Origin: Fallopia convolvulus
Lineage: Eukaryota; Streptophyta; Magnoliopsida; Caryophyllales; Polygonaceae
DNA: 64,000 nucleotides
Assembly: GCA_964016875.1 (NCBI GenBank)
Contig: OZ024727.1
Coordinates: forward strand, 9,328,091 to 9,392,090
Direction of reading: 5' to 3'
The translations under genes and the position numbers were made by a program. Positions within the stretch are counted from its first letter, which is position 1; every line of letters starts with the position of its first letter. Below are positions 32,539 through 42,604 of this stretch, piece after piece. The notes beneath the pieces are model-generated. The model saw only the letters and a program-made list of their open reading frames with translations, did not search any database and had not been told where the DNA came from.

Positions 32539-32930
32539 TGATACACTAGATGTCCTAGCGTACCAATGAAAGATGAACCAAGAAACCGGGAAGGGGAATG
32601 GGCACACGGCCCAAGGCAGAGAGAGACGAAAGGGGAGAAGGGAAGACAGAGGATTAGGGCAGAAGAGTTTATTTCTTGGATAAATTCTCAACTTAGCTTA
32701 CAAGGGTTTTTATAAGCTATGCCCTACCGGTTCAATAAAAGTGACTCAGGAAAGAACCGGAAAGAAAACCTGAGAAGGGAGTAGAACTCCTGTTTAAAAA
32801 TTACATAAATTCAAAAAGCCATAAAATAAAATAATAAAAAAACTAATATTGATCCCGAAATCTGTTTGGAGCCCGACGCTGACGAACCGGTCTAGTTCTC
32901 GGTTCGTCAGGCGTGTCTATATGCGTATCA
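32539..32930 (-). repeat. 5' LTR of the capsid-less chromovirus
   Basis: 392 bp matching 28320-28709. On the minus strand it is followed by two bases and TGGTGCTTTC, a likely primer site not of the tRNA-iMet type. Confidence 0.92.
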
Positions 32931-33000
32931 TTATTGGTCCATCATAAGAAGCAGGAACAATTCTCCATCTCATTTAGTCAAATTATTTTTATTATTTAGT

Positions 33001-33075
33001 GCGTGTAATGAAGGGTACAATGAAAGGTTGACTCTAGCTTGAAGACTAAACAAGTCAATTCAAATATTTGATGTT
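33001..33075. repeat. Segment B1 of the ~1 kb tandem duplication
   Basis: Matches 34575-34650 (shared aatgaagggtaca, gaaaggt, gactaaacaa and gtcaattc). See the segment at 28075 for the partner pair. Confidence 0.65.
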
Positions 33076-33164
33076 TATAGGGAATACTTAATAATACATT
33101 TGGTTGGACTAATTGGATCCTCTTGAATGTGTGTCAGTAATTGGTTGGCCATTATTAGATATTG

Positions 33165-33625
33165 CATTGGGTCATCCTGGTACTACTCTCGCCCTTACAT
33201 TCTTAATCTTATAGTTTTTTTTCTCACTCGAACATTGAAAAAGAAGAGTTCTTGTTGACATGAGGACCATCTCAATCTCTTATAAACTATCAGGTGTTAT
33301 AATCTCCGCCACTTAAATACTTGACATCTTCGTCAAGGCTCAAGGACCGCCTTTAGTTCAAATGACTATCCTCTAGGCATATCCAATATATAACCCAGAG
33401 TCAGCTAGATATGATTGTAAGGCCCAATGCCTTAGAAGTGTTATCTCATGTTAATCTGAGGACTTCCTAAGAGGTCACCCATCCTAGTACTACTCTTGTT
33501 TTTGCACACTTTACTTCAGAGTTCTTTGTCCTCACTCGAACCATAAAAAAAAAACTCTTGTTGACATAAAAAACACCTCAATCTCTTCTAAATTACCTGG
33601 GTATTATAGGCTTCCCCTAAGACAA
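33165..33625 (-). repeat. Two degenerate 5S-related units, Cassandra-like
   Basis: Minus-strand 5S rRNA similarity appears twice in the same orientation, near 33168-33200 and 33465-33525. Both are followed by matching sequence (ctcactcga.., ctcttgttgacat, acctcaatctctt, ttataa). Two ~160-bp units about 300 bp apart, each with 5S-like sequence, fit the LTRs of a Cassandra-type TRIM, which carry a 5S sequence. The copies are too decayed to fix boundaries. Confidence 0.45.
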
Positions 33626-33659
33626 GTCATTGCTATTAGCATTTAATGTGTATTTGGTA

Positions 33660-33800
33660 AGACAGACTAGCAAAAGATAACTTTAGTTCATAAAGTGATG
33701 AAATAACATATAGTGTGGTTGTGTGCTAAATAAATACAAACCTTGCCAAACACGTCCTTAGCGCAATCACACCGCACATGTAGCCCTTTTTCATTAGATA
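33660..33800. repeat. Segment A2 of the ~1 kb tandem duplication
   Basis: Second copy of the 28075-28260 sequence, diverged. The remainder up to 34160 is AT-rich with no gene. Confidence 0.6.
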
Positions 33801-34165
33801 TCCATCTAACATTTAGGTCTAAGAGCATCTTCAATAATTTTCAGCCAAAAAAAAGAGCATCTTCAACAATTTTTTAATTTTTTTTTCAATTTTGGTAAAT
33901 ATTGAAGCGTTTTAAGGTTATAAACTTTTTCATCTCATTCTTCAAAATAGAGATGGAGAAGAAAAAAAAAATTAATTCCCCAAATGTGCAACCAAAATCC
34001 TCAGTCTCCAAAATTAAATTATTTACCTATTTTAATAAAAAAATTGCAAATATAGAATATAATATTATTTATTTTAACAATGAAATATATTTTTTTAGGT
34101 ATACTATACAAAATTTTTTAAAATGGAAAAACCGTTGGTATTTGAACACAATTTTTTTAGTAATA

Positions 34166-34460
34166 CTTCCTCTGTCTTCATTTGTTTGTCCAGTATCCTT
34201 TTCGGGCGTCTCCTTTTGTTTGTCCACTTTCCTTTTATATCTTTACTGTTCTTACCTTATTACCCCTACCTAATATCAACTTTTACCCACTAATCCAATT
34301 ATCAATACTACTTTACACCTTTAATCCCTATAAAATTACAAACATACCCCCAATTAATCTCACCTTTTACCCACTTTTTTCAATTATCAATACTATTTTA
34401 CACTCTCCTTAATAACCACAAAAACCGTCCTTTTGGACAATCAAATCGTGACAGAGGGAG
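34166..34460. mobile_element. Stowaway MITE (295 bp)
   Basis: Termini CTTCCTCTGTC and (inverted) CTCCCTCTGTC with flanking TA on both sides (34164-34165, 34461-34462). These are the hallmarks of Tc1/mariner-derived Stowaway elements. There is no coding sequence. Confidence 0.85.
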
Positions 34461-34574
34461 TATTTGTTTTTGCTTTTTTATTTAATTTTGAAAAAAAAAT
34501 TAAAAAAATCTGTCGGAGATAATAGATCTAAAGTAACTAGTGAAGGTTTTGGTCAAAATATTTTGCATAGTCAA

Positions 34575-34650
34575 ATACCTGCAATGAAGGGTACAGTGAA
34601 AGGTCGACGCTAGCTAGACGACTAAACAAAGTCAATTCGAATATTTATTG
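34575..34650. repeat. Segment B2 of the ~1 kb tandem duplication
   Basis: Second copy of 33001-33075. The 5S rRNA retrocopy begins just beyond it. Confidence 0.65.
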
Positions 34651-34685
34651 TGGAAAAGACTTAAGGAAAAAAAAAGGAGGTAACA

Positions 34686-34805
34686 GGGTGCGATCATACC
34701 AACACTAATGCACCGGATTCCATCAGAACTCCGAAGTTATGCGTGCTTGGGCGAGAGTAATACTAGGATGGGTGACCTCCTGAGAAGTCCTCGTGTTGCA
34801 TCCCT
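34686..34805 (+). rRNA. 5S rRNA retropseudogene, full length
   Basis: 120 nt matching plant 5S rRNA from GGGTGCGATCATACC to GTTGCATCCCT, including the internal promoter regions. Against the common plant sequence as I remember it there are about six substitutions, mostly G to A or C to T. It is followed by cttttaaaattcgacc and a run of A, then aggaggtaa, which also occurs just upstream (aaggaggtaac). A poly(A) tail and a short target duplication mark it as a retroposed copy rather than a member of a 5S array. Whether it is transcribed is unknown. Confidence 0.85.
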
Positions 34806-34839
34806 CTTTTAAAATTCGACCAAAAAAAAAAGGAGGTAA

Positions 34840-35767
34840 TGTATTTCAATTTGATTGGATTTTTGATTGATTAATAATTAGGGTCGTCACTAGTACTATT
34901 TGGACACGCCTAGAGAAGATTGAGCAAATTGCTGTCCGTGGAGTTCGAAACGATGACCTCGGGGTACTATACCAAAGACCTAATCGTTGAACAAAATACC
35001 CAAACGCTGATTTTATGATAAATAAGTTGATTTTTTTTTAATCTTGGGTTACATTCTTATAGGACGTGGAAAGAGAGAAAAAAAAAGAACAAAAGAAGTG
35101 AGCTATTCGAATTTGACGTCATAACTTAGTTTATATCTCGTGTTAAATATAAAAGATATTTTATTATTTAGAATCAAAATAAAATCTTAAAATTTATATG
35201 TGATATAAATTTCAAGAATAACTATGACTTGTATATAAATATCGTCTAGAAACTAACATTCATAATTCAAACATAATAATTTAAGTAAAACATAAAATAT
35301 AATAAAAATATTATTTTATAAGAATTTATTTATTTATAAAGAACGAGAACATTCATAAATTTTGAAAAAAAATTAAAAAAAAATACAAAACAAATTTTTA
35401 AATGAATTTATTCATATATAATTTTTTTATTTATGTATTATGGTATGGATATTATTTACAATATTCAATGTATCTATAAAGACATTCTCCAATTTAATTT
35501 TACATAAAAATAGATAACATATAAAGAAAATTAACATATATATTAAACTTTACGAGTTCTATGTATAAACCCGATTGACCTGTGACCCGATTCGACTTGA
35601 CCGAACCCGGTTGACAAGTCTAATTGGGTAAATATTATAAAATATAGGAAAGTATTTTTTTTGTTTTAAAAAAGAATATAGAAAATATCAACATATTTGA
35701 GATAATGTTTCTATTTAGATTATAAAATCAATTCATTACATATTTTAGGATTGTAACACAGAAAAGA
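34840..35767. other. AT-rich spacer with one hAT-like end
   Basis: No gene. Around 35565-35625 lies cccgattgacc..gacccgattcgacttgaccgaacccgg..caagtcta, which resembles the cccg-rich subterminal region and TAGACTTG-type terminus of the hAT group seen elsewhere in the window. The other end was not found. Confidence 0.4.
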
Positions 35768-35940
35768 TCTATAACTATATATTAAAGCGGTACCTTTTCG
35801 AGCCACCAGAACGATTCTGGCCCCACCTCATATTTCAAAAAATAATTTTTATTCCTATTATTTTAACTTTTTTCTATTAAATTCTTTTTAATTATTTAAA
35901 TCTATCTTTAACATCAAATAAATATTTATTTAGTGTAACA
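35768..35940 (+). mobile_element. 5' end fragment of a Helitron
   Basis: TCTATAACTATATATTAAAG preceded by A at 35767, then the ccagaacgattctggcccc palindrome region of the family. About 170 bp are present, followed directly by the next Helitron 5' end at 35942. Confidence 0.6.
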
Positions 35941-35941
35941 A

Positions 35942-37758
35942 TCTATAACTATATATTAAAGTTGTACCTTTTAGAACCACCAGAACGATTCTGGCCCCAC
36001 CTCATATTTATAAAATTAATTTTCATTCCAATTATTTAAAAATTTTCCTATTAAATTCTTCTTTAACTATTTAAATCTATCTTTAACATCAAAAAAATAT
36101 CTTTTTAGTATAACAATATCTTTTGAAAACATCCTTATACAAACTAGTTGTACCCGTTGTACCATGTACGACTACGATTCTGTATTTTATAGACATTATA
36201 AATAGGATATTAATAAATAAAAATGTAATATAAACTTTAATATAAGAAAATTTAATTGCTCGTAGAATGTATAATTTTTAAATCAATATAACTGTTACTT
36301 TAATGTTGAGAATAAAGATATATTATTAAGATAAAATAATTACATTTCTCTTTTTCCTTGATGATATTTCATAGATATGTAAATAAATAAAGAAGATAAA
36401 ATATGAATAAAAAAATTTATATATTCAAATATGGAAGAGATAAAAATTTAAAAAAATAGTTAACTTAATAAATAAGATATAATAAAATATGAAATATAAA
36501 TATATTTTAATTATATAAAAATTTTAAAATTTTAATTAATTTAATTTAAGATGGGACCAAACTCGTTTTTCGGTTCGATAAAGATCAGATCAGATAAGAT
36601 TAAATATTATATTATTCATATTTTATTACTTTCCATGTACGTAAATTTAAAGATAATCAAATATTTCAGACTTTCAGTGTGTCTATTAAATATTTATTAT
36701 CTATTTTTTTATTAATTTTCAACATTATAAATATTTATCATTAATTTTTATCATAAAAGAAAATCAATATATATCTATAAATATATTCATCAAAAGATAT
36801 ATACTAAAAGATTTATATTTATTTTAAAATATTTAAAATATTTTATCATCAATTTTAAATACTTGTATAAGGAAGATTTTAAAAGATATTGTTACACTAA
36901 ATAGATATTTGTTTGATGTTAGAGATAAATTTAAGTAGTTTAAAAATAATTTAATTGAAAAAGGTTATAATTAATAGAAATAAAAATTAATTTTTTAAAT
37001 ATGAGGTGGGGCCAGAATTGTTCTGGTGCCTCGAAAAGGTATAGCTTTAATATATAGTTATAGATATTTAAAACTAAAGATAACAAATTTAAAATATTTT
37101 AAAATAAGTATAAATATCTTTTATCTTTAATCATGATATTTTTTTACGAATTTATTTATAGAATATTGATTTCCTTTTATAATAAAAAAATAAATATTTA
37201 TAATGTTGAAAAATAATAAAAATATATAATATTGAAATATTTGATAATCTTCATATTTACGTACATAGAAAGTAACAAAAAATTTGAATAACATAATATT
37301 TAATCTTATCTAATCTTTACTTTATCTAGCCACAAAATGAGTTTGACCCACCTTAAATTAAATTAATATATTTAACTACTTTATATAAAAAAATATCTTT
37401 ATCTTTCATATCTTATTTATTAATTTAATTATTATTATTTTAAATCGTATCTTTTCCATATTTTTAAGATATAAATATTTTTTATTCGTATTTTATTTTA
37501 TTTTTTCTAATTAAATATCTATGAAATATCATACAGGGTTCCACCTGGGCAGATGTTGTTGTTGTATGATTAACATTGAACTTAATAATTTGTATTTGAT
37601 TTGTTTTATTTGATTCCAAAAAAAATAAAGAATTGTACATTGTACGAGTGATAAATTACTTACATTAATTTTTATATTATATATTTTATTAATATCCTAT
37701 CTATATTGTCTATAAAATATCATATTATAGTCGTGCATGACACGACGGATACAACTAG
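35942..37758 (+). mobile_element. Helitron interrupted by a second Helitron
   Basis: The 5' end TCTATAACTATATATTAAAG at 35942 follows A. The 3' end has the hairpin GTCGTGCATGACACGAC (37730-37746), then 8 bases and CTAG (37755-37758) followed by T. A 921-bp Helitron of the opposite orientation sits at 36144-37064. Sequence on either side of it is continuous with the undisturbed family copies. There is no Rep/helicase, so it is non-autonomous. Confidence 0.82.
36144..37064 (-). mobile_element. Helitron nested in the preceding one (921 bp)
   Basis: The minus-strand 5' end TCTATAACTATATATTAAAG lies at 37064. The 3' hairpin region (gtcgtacatggtacaacggg) ends in CTAG at 36144-36147. It is flanked by A (36143) and T (37065), and removing it restores the family sequence cttatacaa..tatttaaaa. 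It is a complete non-autonomous copy. Confidence 0.85.
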
Positions 37759-38860
37759 TTAATATAAAGATTGAGTGTCTAGCCAGCAGAATATAAACTA
37801 TTAGTATAATTTTTTAAAGTTATTTATTAAGATTTCACGTGGTGTACATTTTTCAACGGAGATGATTTCTACTTTATAATGTACTAGTAAATATTCACGT
37901 ACCTTGTATGAGTTTTGATTAAAAAGTTAATAATTATTTTTTCAAATATATCAATTGTATAGTGACAAATAATCACGATATTTAAACACAAATTAGCTTT
38001 TAATTTGCATAAAAAAAGATAAACTTAAATGTTTTCTAGATTTTAGAATACATTTTTATCATTAATATCCAAAATTGAATAATAGATCAAGTTAGATTAA
38101 ATAATTTAATTTAATAAAATTTTCTATTTAAGTTTTTCTTTCTAGAATATAAAACCAATAATAATTGATGAGGAAAATAAATTGTATGTATCCAAAAATA
38201 ATAATTGAAAAAGATGGTTTTTATACACATGCCTTGCACATGATTATTATATATAGATTTATATATATGATTTAATATTATAAATTAAATATTAATCATC
38301 ATTTCAATATAATTCAAATAAAATATTTATGTTCTAAATATTTATAAAAATATTTATATTATTATATTAATATTTAAAAAATATTTTATAATGAAGATTA
38401 TGTTTCTATCACTTGCCAAATTTCAAGATATTTAAATATGACTGTAGTAACATTATTATATTAAAAAATTATTTCATAATGAAGAGTATGTTTTTTGCCA
38501 AATTTTAAGATCTCTTAATAAACTTGTATATTACTAACATTATTATATTCAATAAAAAATTTCCATAATGAATTATGCTCCTAACACAACTTGCCAAATT
38601 TTAATTGTTTATAACATAATTTAATATAAGAAATATTATTATAATATAAGAATTGTAAATACTTAAATAAACGACGGCAAAGAGGTAAATAGAAAAATTA
38701 AAATGCCTATGTGGCATAGTTAAGACGACGATACGTAAGATAAAAGATTCGACTTTAGTTATAGTATATTGATTAAGATAAATAAATTAATCAAATTTCA
38801 TTTTGACTTGCAATGTACTACTCCATTCGTTCATAAAGAAAAGGGTGAGAAAATTCTCAC
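37759..38860. other. AT-rich transposon debris
   Basis: No coding sequence. ACTAGT at 37883-37888 followed by an imperfect hairpin (cacgtaccttgtatg) may be another Helitron 3' end on the minus strand. A TATATATAGA near 38255 could be a matching 5' end. At 38818 tactccattcgttc resembles a single Stowaway terminus. Confidence 0.35.
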
Positions 38861-38959
38861 CAATTTAAAACCCGAGTTTGGTTCCCATAAAACACTCCCT
38901 TAACATGAAACGGAAGGAGCATTTTGGGCCCTTGGATCTGATGTTCGGTTGAAGAGGAG

Positions 38960-39270
38960 AGAGACGAGCAGGAACGGGATGATGATGAATGCGCAGGATA
39001 TGGCGGTCGCGATTGACGGAGCGTATTTGTTGCCGACGTACGGCTTGAATCCCTTCGTCATCTCCTTGTTCGCCTTCGAGAATTATATCTGCTATGACGA
39101 CGAGATTCGCCGGAGGTCCGGGGTGAAGGTTTTCTGGAACTTTGTAGGTAGATCTCTGAACTCGGATACCAGATCATCATCTTCATCTGAGTTGTAGAGC
39201 CAGGTCGGTGGCGAGATCTTCTTCTTATTCTGATCGGGATTGCTCTTCTCCGAAGTGATCTCCTTCTTCA
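38960..39270 (-). pseudogene. Possible captured host-gene fragment, unidentified
   Basis: On the minus strand a frame reads PPTWLYNSDEDDDLVSEFRDLP and on to RISSS before a stop. A further minus-strand frame reads MTKGFKPYVGNKYAPSIAT followed by a hydrophobic stretch like a membrane segment. Base composition is far more GC-rich than the flanks, as expected for host sequence carried by a transposon. I do not recognise the gene. Confidence 0.35.
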
Positions 39271-39274
39271 CTTT

Positions 39275-39760
39275 TGAAAATGCACTTTTGAAACTTTTCA
39301 CTGCACTTTTGGAACTTTTCAATGCACTTTTTCAATCAGATGATGCACTTTTCTTATGCCATTTATCAATGCACTTTTCTTATGTCACAATGCACTTTTG
39401 AAACTTTTCAATGCACTTTTGAAACTTTTCAATGCACTTTTGTAATCAGATGATGCACTTTTCATATGCCATTTATCAATGCACTTTTCCTATGTCACAA
39501 TGCACTTTTGAAACTTTTCAATGCACTTTTGAAACTTTTCAATGCACTTTTTCAATCAAATGATGCACTTTTCTAATGCCATTTATCAATACACTTTTCC
39601 TATGTCACAATGCACTTTTGAAACTTTTCAATGCACTTTTTCAATCAGATGGTGCACTTTTATTATGACATTTATCAATGCACTTTTTCTGATGTCATAA
39701 TGCACTTTTGAAACTTTTCAATGCACTTTTGAAACTTTTCAATGCACTTTTCACCTCAGC
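39275..39760. repeat. 110-bp tandem repeat built from ~21-bp subunits
   Basis: The unit contains caatgcacttttgaaactt twice, then a 47-bp variant with aatcagatgatgcac and a 21-bp variant ending cttatgtca. The phrase tatgtcacaatgcac recurs at 39381, 39491 and 39601, an exact 110-bp period; the last unit is shorter by about one subunit. Confidence 0.9.
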
Positions 39761-40605
39761 TTTGCTAATCTTATTTGATTGAATAGAAAAAGTCCCCCTA
39801 TTTTCAGCAAACATTAGAACTCTGGTTACATATGGATCAACAGTAGCGTTGTAGCACATATAAAAATCAACATCAGTACGAAGTAAACAGACAATCACGC
39901 CAACGTTATGGAATTTCCTAGATCGACAAACTGAGCGCGAGCGGTAGCCTTGATCGAGAAGGTGAGCGATCGAAGTTGGGAGCCTATGAAATCGTCCGTC
40001 GATTGAAGTTGGGAGCCTTCGATCGAAGTTTGGAATCGTCCGTCGAGAGCTTTTGGGCGATTGGAATCCTCGCGTGCGTCCCCGTCTGGTTAGTACTGTA
40101 CGATTGGTTTGGGCGATCGAAGTTGGGATTTTTTTTGATATTTTAAGTTAAGGGTATAGAAGTTGGTTTATTTACAAAATTTCCACCTTGTTGATTTGTT
40201 TTATTTTTTTTTTCAAAAACACATGAGTAATCTGAGCCATTGGATCATGTGATCCGACGGTTGAAAACTCTCCTTCCGTTTCATGTTAAGGGTTGGTTTC
40301 ATTTGAACCAAACTCTTTAAAACCCTCCCTATTTTGTAGAAAAGAATTATTATATTATAATTAGTCACAACTCACAAGCACCATTTTTAAATGAGAAATG
40401 ATCAAATAAATTAAAGCTAAGCAAATAGTCAGGATCGACACATTAGGACCGCCGGGCTCGATTACCCCGAACACATTAGGACCGCAGGGCTCGACATATA
40501 CATTAGACGCATTGAAACAAATGAGTAAATAGGTCAGGCTTTTTTGTAAACTAGCAATTAGGTCGCGCGTTGCGCGGCGATTATAAGACGGAGACTTCAT
40601 TAGTG

Positions 40606-40780
40606 TAGAGATATGGAAATGACATTTTCGTAAATTTATTTAAAGGGGCATGGTTTTTTTGGAAAAGGAAAATGGAAATAGCATTTCCATAAATTTATTT
40701 AAAGGGGCATGGTTTTTTTGGAAAGGAATATGGAAAGGGCATTTTCGTAAATTTATTTAAAGGGGCATGGTTTTTTTGGT
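40606..40780. repeat. Three ~64-bp tandem repeats in the Helitron
   Basis: The unit cgtaaatttatttaaaggggcatggtttttttgg occurs three times with slightly varying spacers (atggaaatgacatt, atggaaatagcatt, atggaaagggcatt). Confidence 0.9.
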
Positions 40781-41256
40781 ATTAATTTACTTGACTTCCC
40801 GCCATCCAATGTCTTAAAACTTGTTTTATTACGTATACGAGCTTCTTCACAACTAAGAAACAAACTTATCCGAGTTTGCTTACAAGCGAAGTTACGTCGA
40901 CACGTTTTTCGAGACATGTCTAAATTACCCGTTCACATCCAAATATCACATAAGTCGATCACGCTTTTCCAAGAATATATATCCCGAGATTACTTAAGAG
41001 CTAAGCAAAAACTTTTGGTATTAATTTAATTGACTTCACGCCATCCAATGTCTTAAAACTTGTTTTAGTACGTATACGAGCTTTCTTCACAACTAAGAAA
41101 CAAACTTATCCGAGCTTGCTTACGAGCGAAGTAACTTGGACACGTTTTTCGAGACATGTCAAAATTACCCGTTCACATCCAAATATCACCTAAGTCGATC
41201 ACGCTTTTCCAAGAATATATATCCCGATATTACTTAAGAGCTAAGCAACGACACGA
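40779..41256. repeat. ~240-bp tandem duplication in the Helitron
   Basis: The segment ggtattaatttacttgactt..ttacttaagagctaagcaa is present twice back to back (from about 40779 and about 41018), with only scattered differences. The duplication is therefore relatively recent. Confidence 0.92.
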
Positions 41257-41536
41257 ATTTCAAGAAACATTAAAATATCAAAATTATTACTGAGAAATAA
41301 TGAATAATGAATTAATAACAGCCGCACGATAGTAACAAGGGGATTTTATAAAAATCAACGCTCGGATTTTAAAGCTGTGTTTGCTTTTATAGTAGTAAGG
41401 ATTTATATATTTTCATCATCCATAACCCCTCGTATTTACATGTCAATAATTGATTGCCCATTTTTAGATTTTGATTTTTGAGTCAAGAAATGCCAAAAAT
41501 TTCTAAAACTTTTGCGTTCATCCAATGGAATGTGAT

Positions 41537-42560
41537 TAGAGGTGGCAATTGAGTTAGTTGGGTTAGGTGAAGATTGGGTCACCTTGTGTTTCAGTCAATT
41601 TTAAAGTTATGGGTTTAAACTTGGCAGAATACATATACAGACACCTCATCTTTGATCAATTGGTTATTTTAACATCTCATCTTAAAAATGTTCGATTAAA
41701 CGCTTGAACTATACACATTGGGACGTATTAAACACATGTTTGACGATGATTGTTCACGTGCAACTGACGTGCTCCATGTCATCTCGCCACATCATTAATT
41801 TAGTTTAATAAAACAATTAAACTTTGAAAAGGCTTAAATAAATAAAAAGAAGAAAAGAGGAAAGAAAAATAAATAAAAAATAAAAATCCTCCATCTAAAT
41901 CTGGAGAGGACCTTCTTCATGACCGGCAGAACGACGGACTCGGGAGAGGACATTCTTCACCATCAACATTCTTTTTCTTCACCGTCAGCTTCGGGAGAGG
42001 ACCTTCTTCACCGCTGACAGAACGACGGACTTGGGAGAGGACATTCTTCGTCACTGTCGACATTCTTCACAGAAAAGGACGGACTCGGCAGAACGACGGA
42101 CTCGGGAACGACGGGCGTCGGCATTCTTCAAATCTGGCATTCTTCTCTGCCTCAAATAGAAAGTACAAAGAAAAATAAATAAAAAAAGAGAAAAGGAAAA
42201 AACAAGAGAATATAAAAAAAGGAAAAAAAATTGCCAAATAGGATCCACATCAACATCATTAATTCTACCACACTCTCAATAGAAAGTGAAATACACGCAA
42301 ATTGCCACATCAACGACGATGTGTTTAATATGTCTCAATGTGTATAGTTTAAGTGCTCAATTGAACATTCTCAAAAGTGAGGTGTTAAACTGACCAATTG
42401 TTCAAAAATGAGGTGTTTATATATGTATTTTGCCCGTTTAAACTTGGATAGTATTAGTTTATGATCGGGCATTAGAGATGTATTGTAGACCGCGTGACCA
42501 ATAAAATGAACAACCCAGATTAAATTGTTCAATAGGTTCTCGAAAGTTGTCCAGGTCCTA
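41537..42560. mobile_element. Possible hAT element enclosing the MULE at 41623
   Basis: The left end TAGAGGTGGCAAT and a right end ..CCAGGTCCTA with flanking AATGTGAT / AATCTGCT (6 of 8) would fit a hAT copy. The inverted repeat is weak, so this is tentative. Confidence 0.35.
41623..42435. mobile_element. Mutator-like element (~813 bp)
   Basis: Terminal inverted repeats of about 120 bp (GGCAGAATACATATA.. versus GGGCAAAATACATATA..) are flanked by GTTTAAACTT on both sides (41613-41622, 42436-42445). The interior 41880-42150 has repeated agaacgacggactcgggagagg and gacattcttc words, a degenerate local duplication. No transposase. Confidence 0.82.
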
Positions 42561-42604
42561 AATCTGCTACATGTAATGAGCGTGCCTCTAAATATTTATG
42601 AAAA

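Larger units (their letters stand above)
28320..32930 (-). mobile_element. Ty3/gypsy chromovirus copy lacking the capsid region
   Basis: LTRs 28320-28709 and 32539-32930 (TGATACAC..GCGTATCA) are flanked by a perfect 5-bp duplication TTATT (28315-28319, 32931-32935). I count about nine substitutions plus small indels between the LTRs, so it is older than the element at 18.8-24.1 kb. The internal region is only 3.8 kb. It encodes a short gag without capsid, then protease, RT, RNase H, integrase and a chromodomain-like tail in three frames. Confidence 0.93.
38865..40330. mobile_element. TIR element (~1.47 kb) with GC-rich interior and tandem repeats
   Basis: The left end (gagtttggttc..cccttaacatgaaacggaaggag, 38874-38919) is repeated in inverse orientation at about 40273-40316. 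The target duplication could not be fixed. The interior holds a GC-rich gene-like segment (38940-39250) and a 110-bp tandem repeat (39275-39760). The right part (39900-40100) repeats cgatcgaagttgggagcc-type words. Confidence 0.6.
40551..41401 (-). mobile_element. Helitron (851 bp) with internal tandem repeats
   Basis: Minus-strand 5' end TCCTTACTACTATAAAAGC (end 41401) and 3' end with a GC-rich hairpin (CCGCGCAACGCGCG) then CTAG (40551-40554). It is flanked by A at 40550 and T at 41402. No coding sequence. Confidence 0.85.

Noticed and set aside
33902..34412. Plus-strand frames rich in Phe/Ile/Leu near 34 kb
   Set aside because: AT-rich spacer and Stowaway sequence; no start context or family motif.
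34686..34805. A functional 5S rRNA gene
   Set aside because: Isolated single copy, about six substitutions, A-run tail and short target duplication favour a retropseudogene; transcription is not excluded.
39275..39760. A CRISPR-like array
   Set aside because: The period is continuous without unique spacers, and the context is a plant transposon; it is an ordinary tandem repeat.
39092..39898. Minus-strand frames with repeated KSFKSAL words
   Set aside because: They are translations of the 110-bp tandem repeat; no independent sign of coding.
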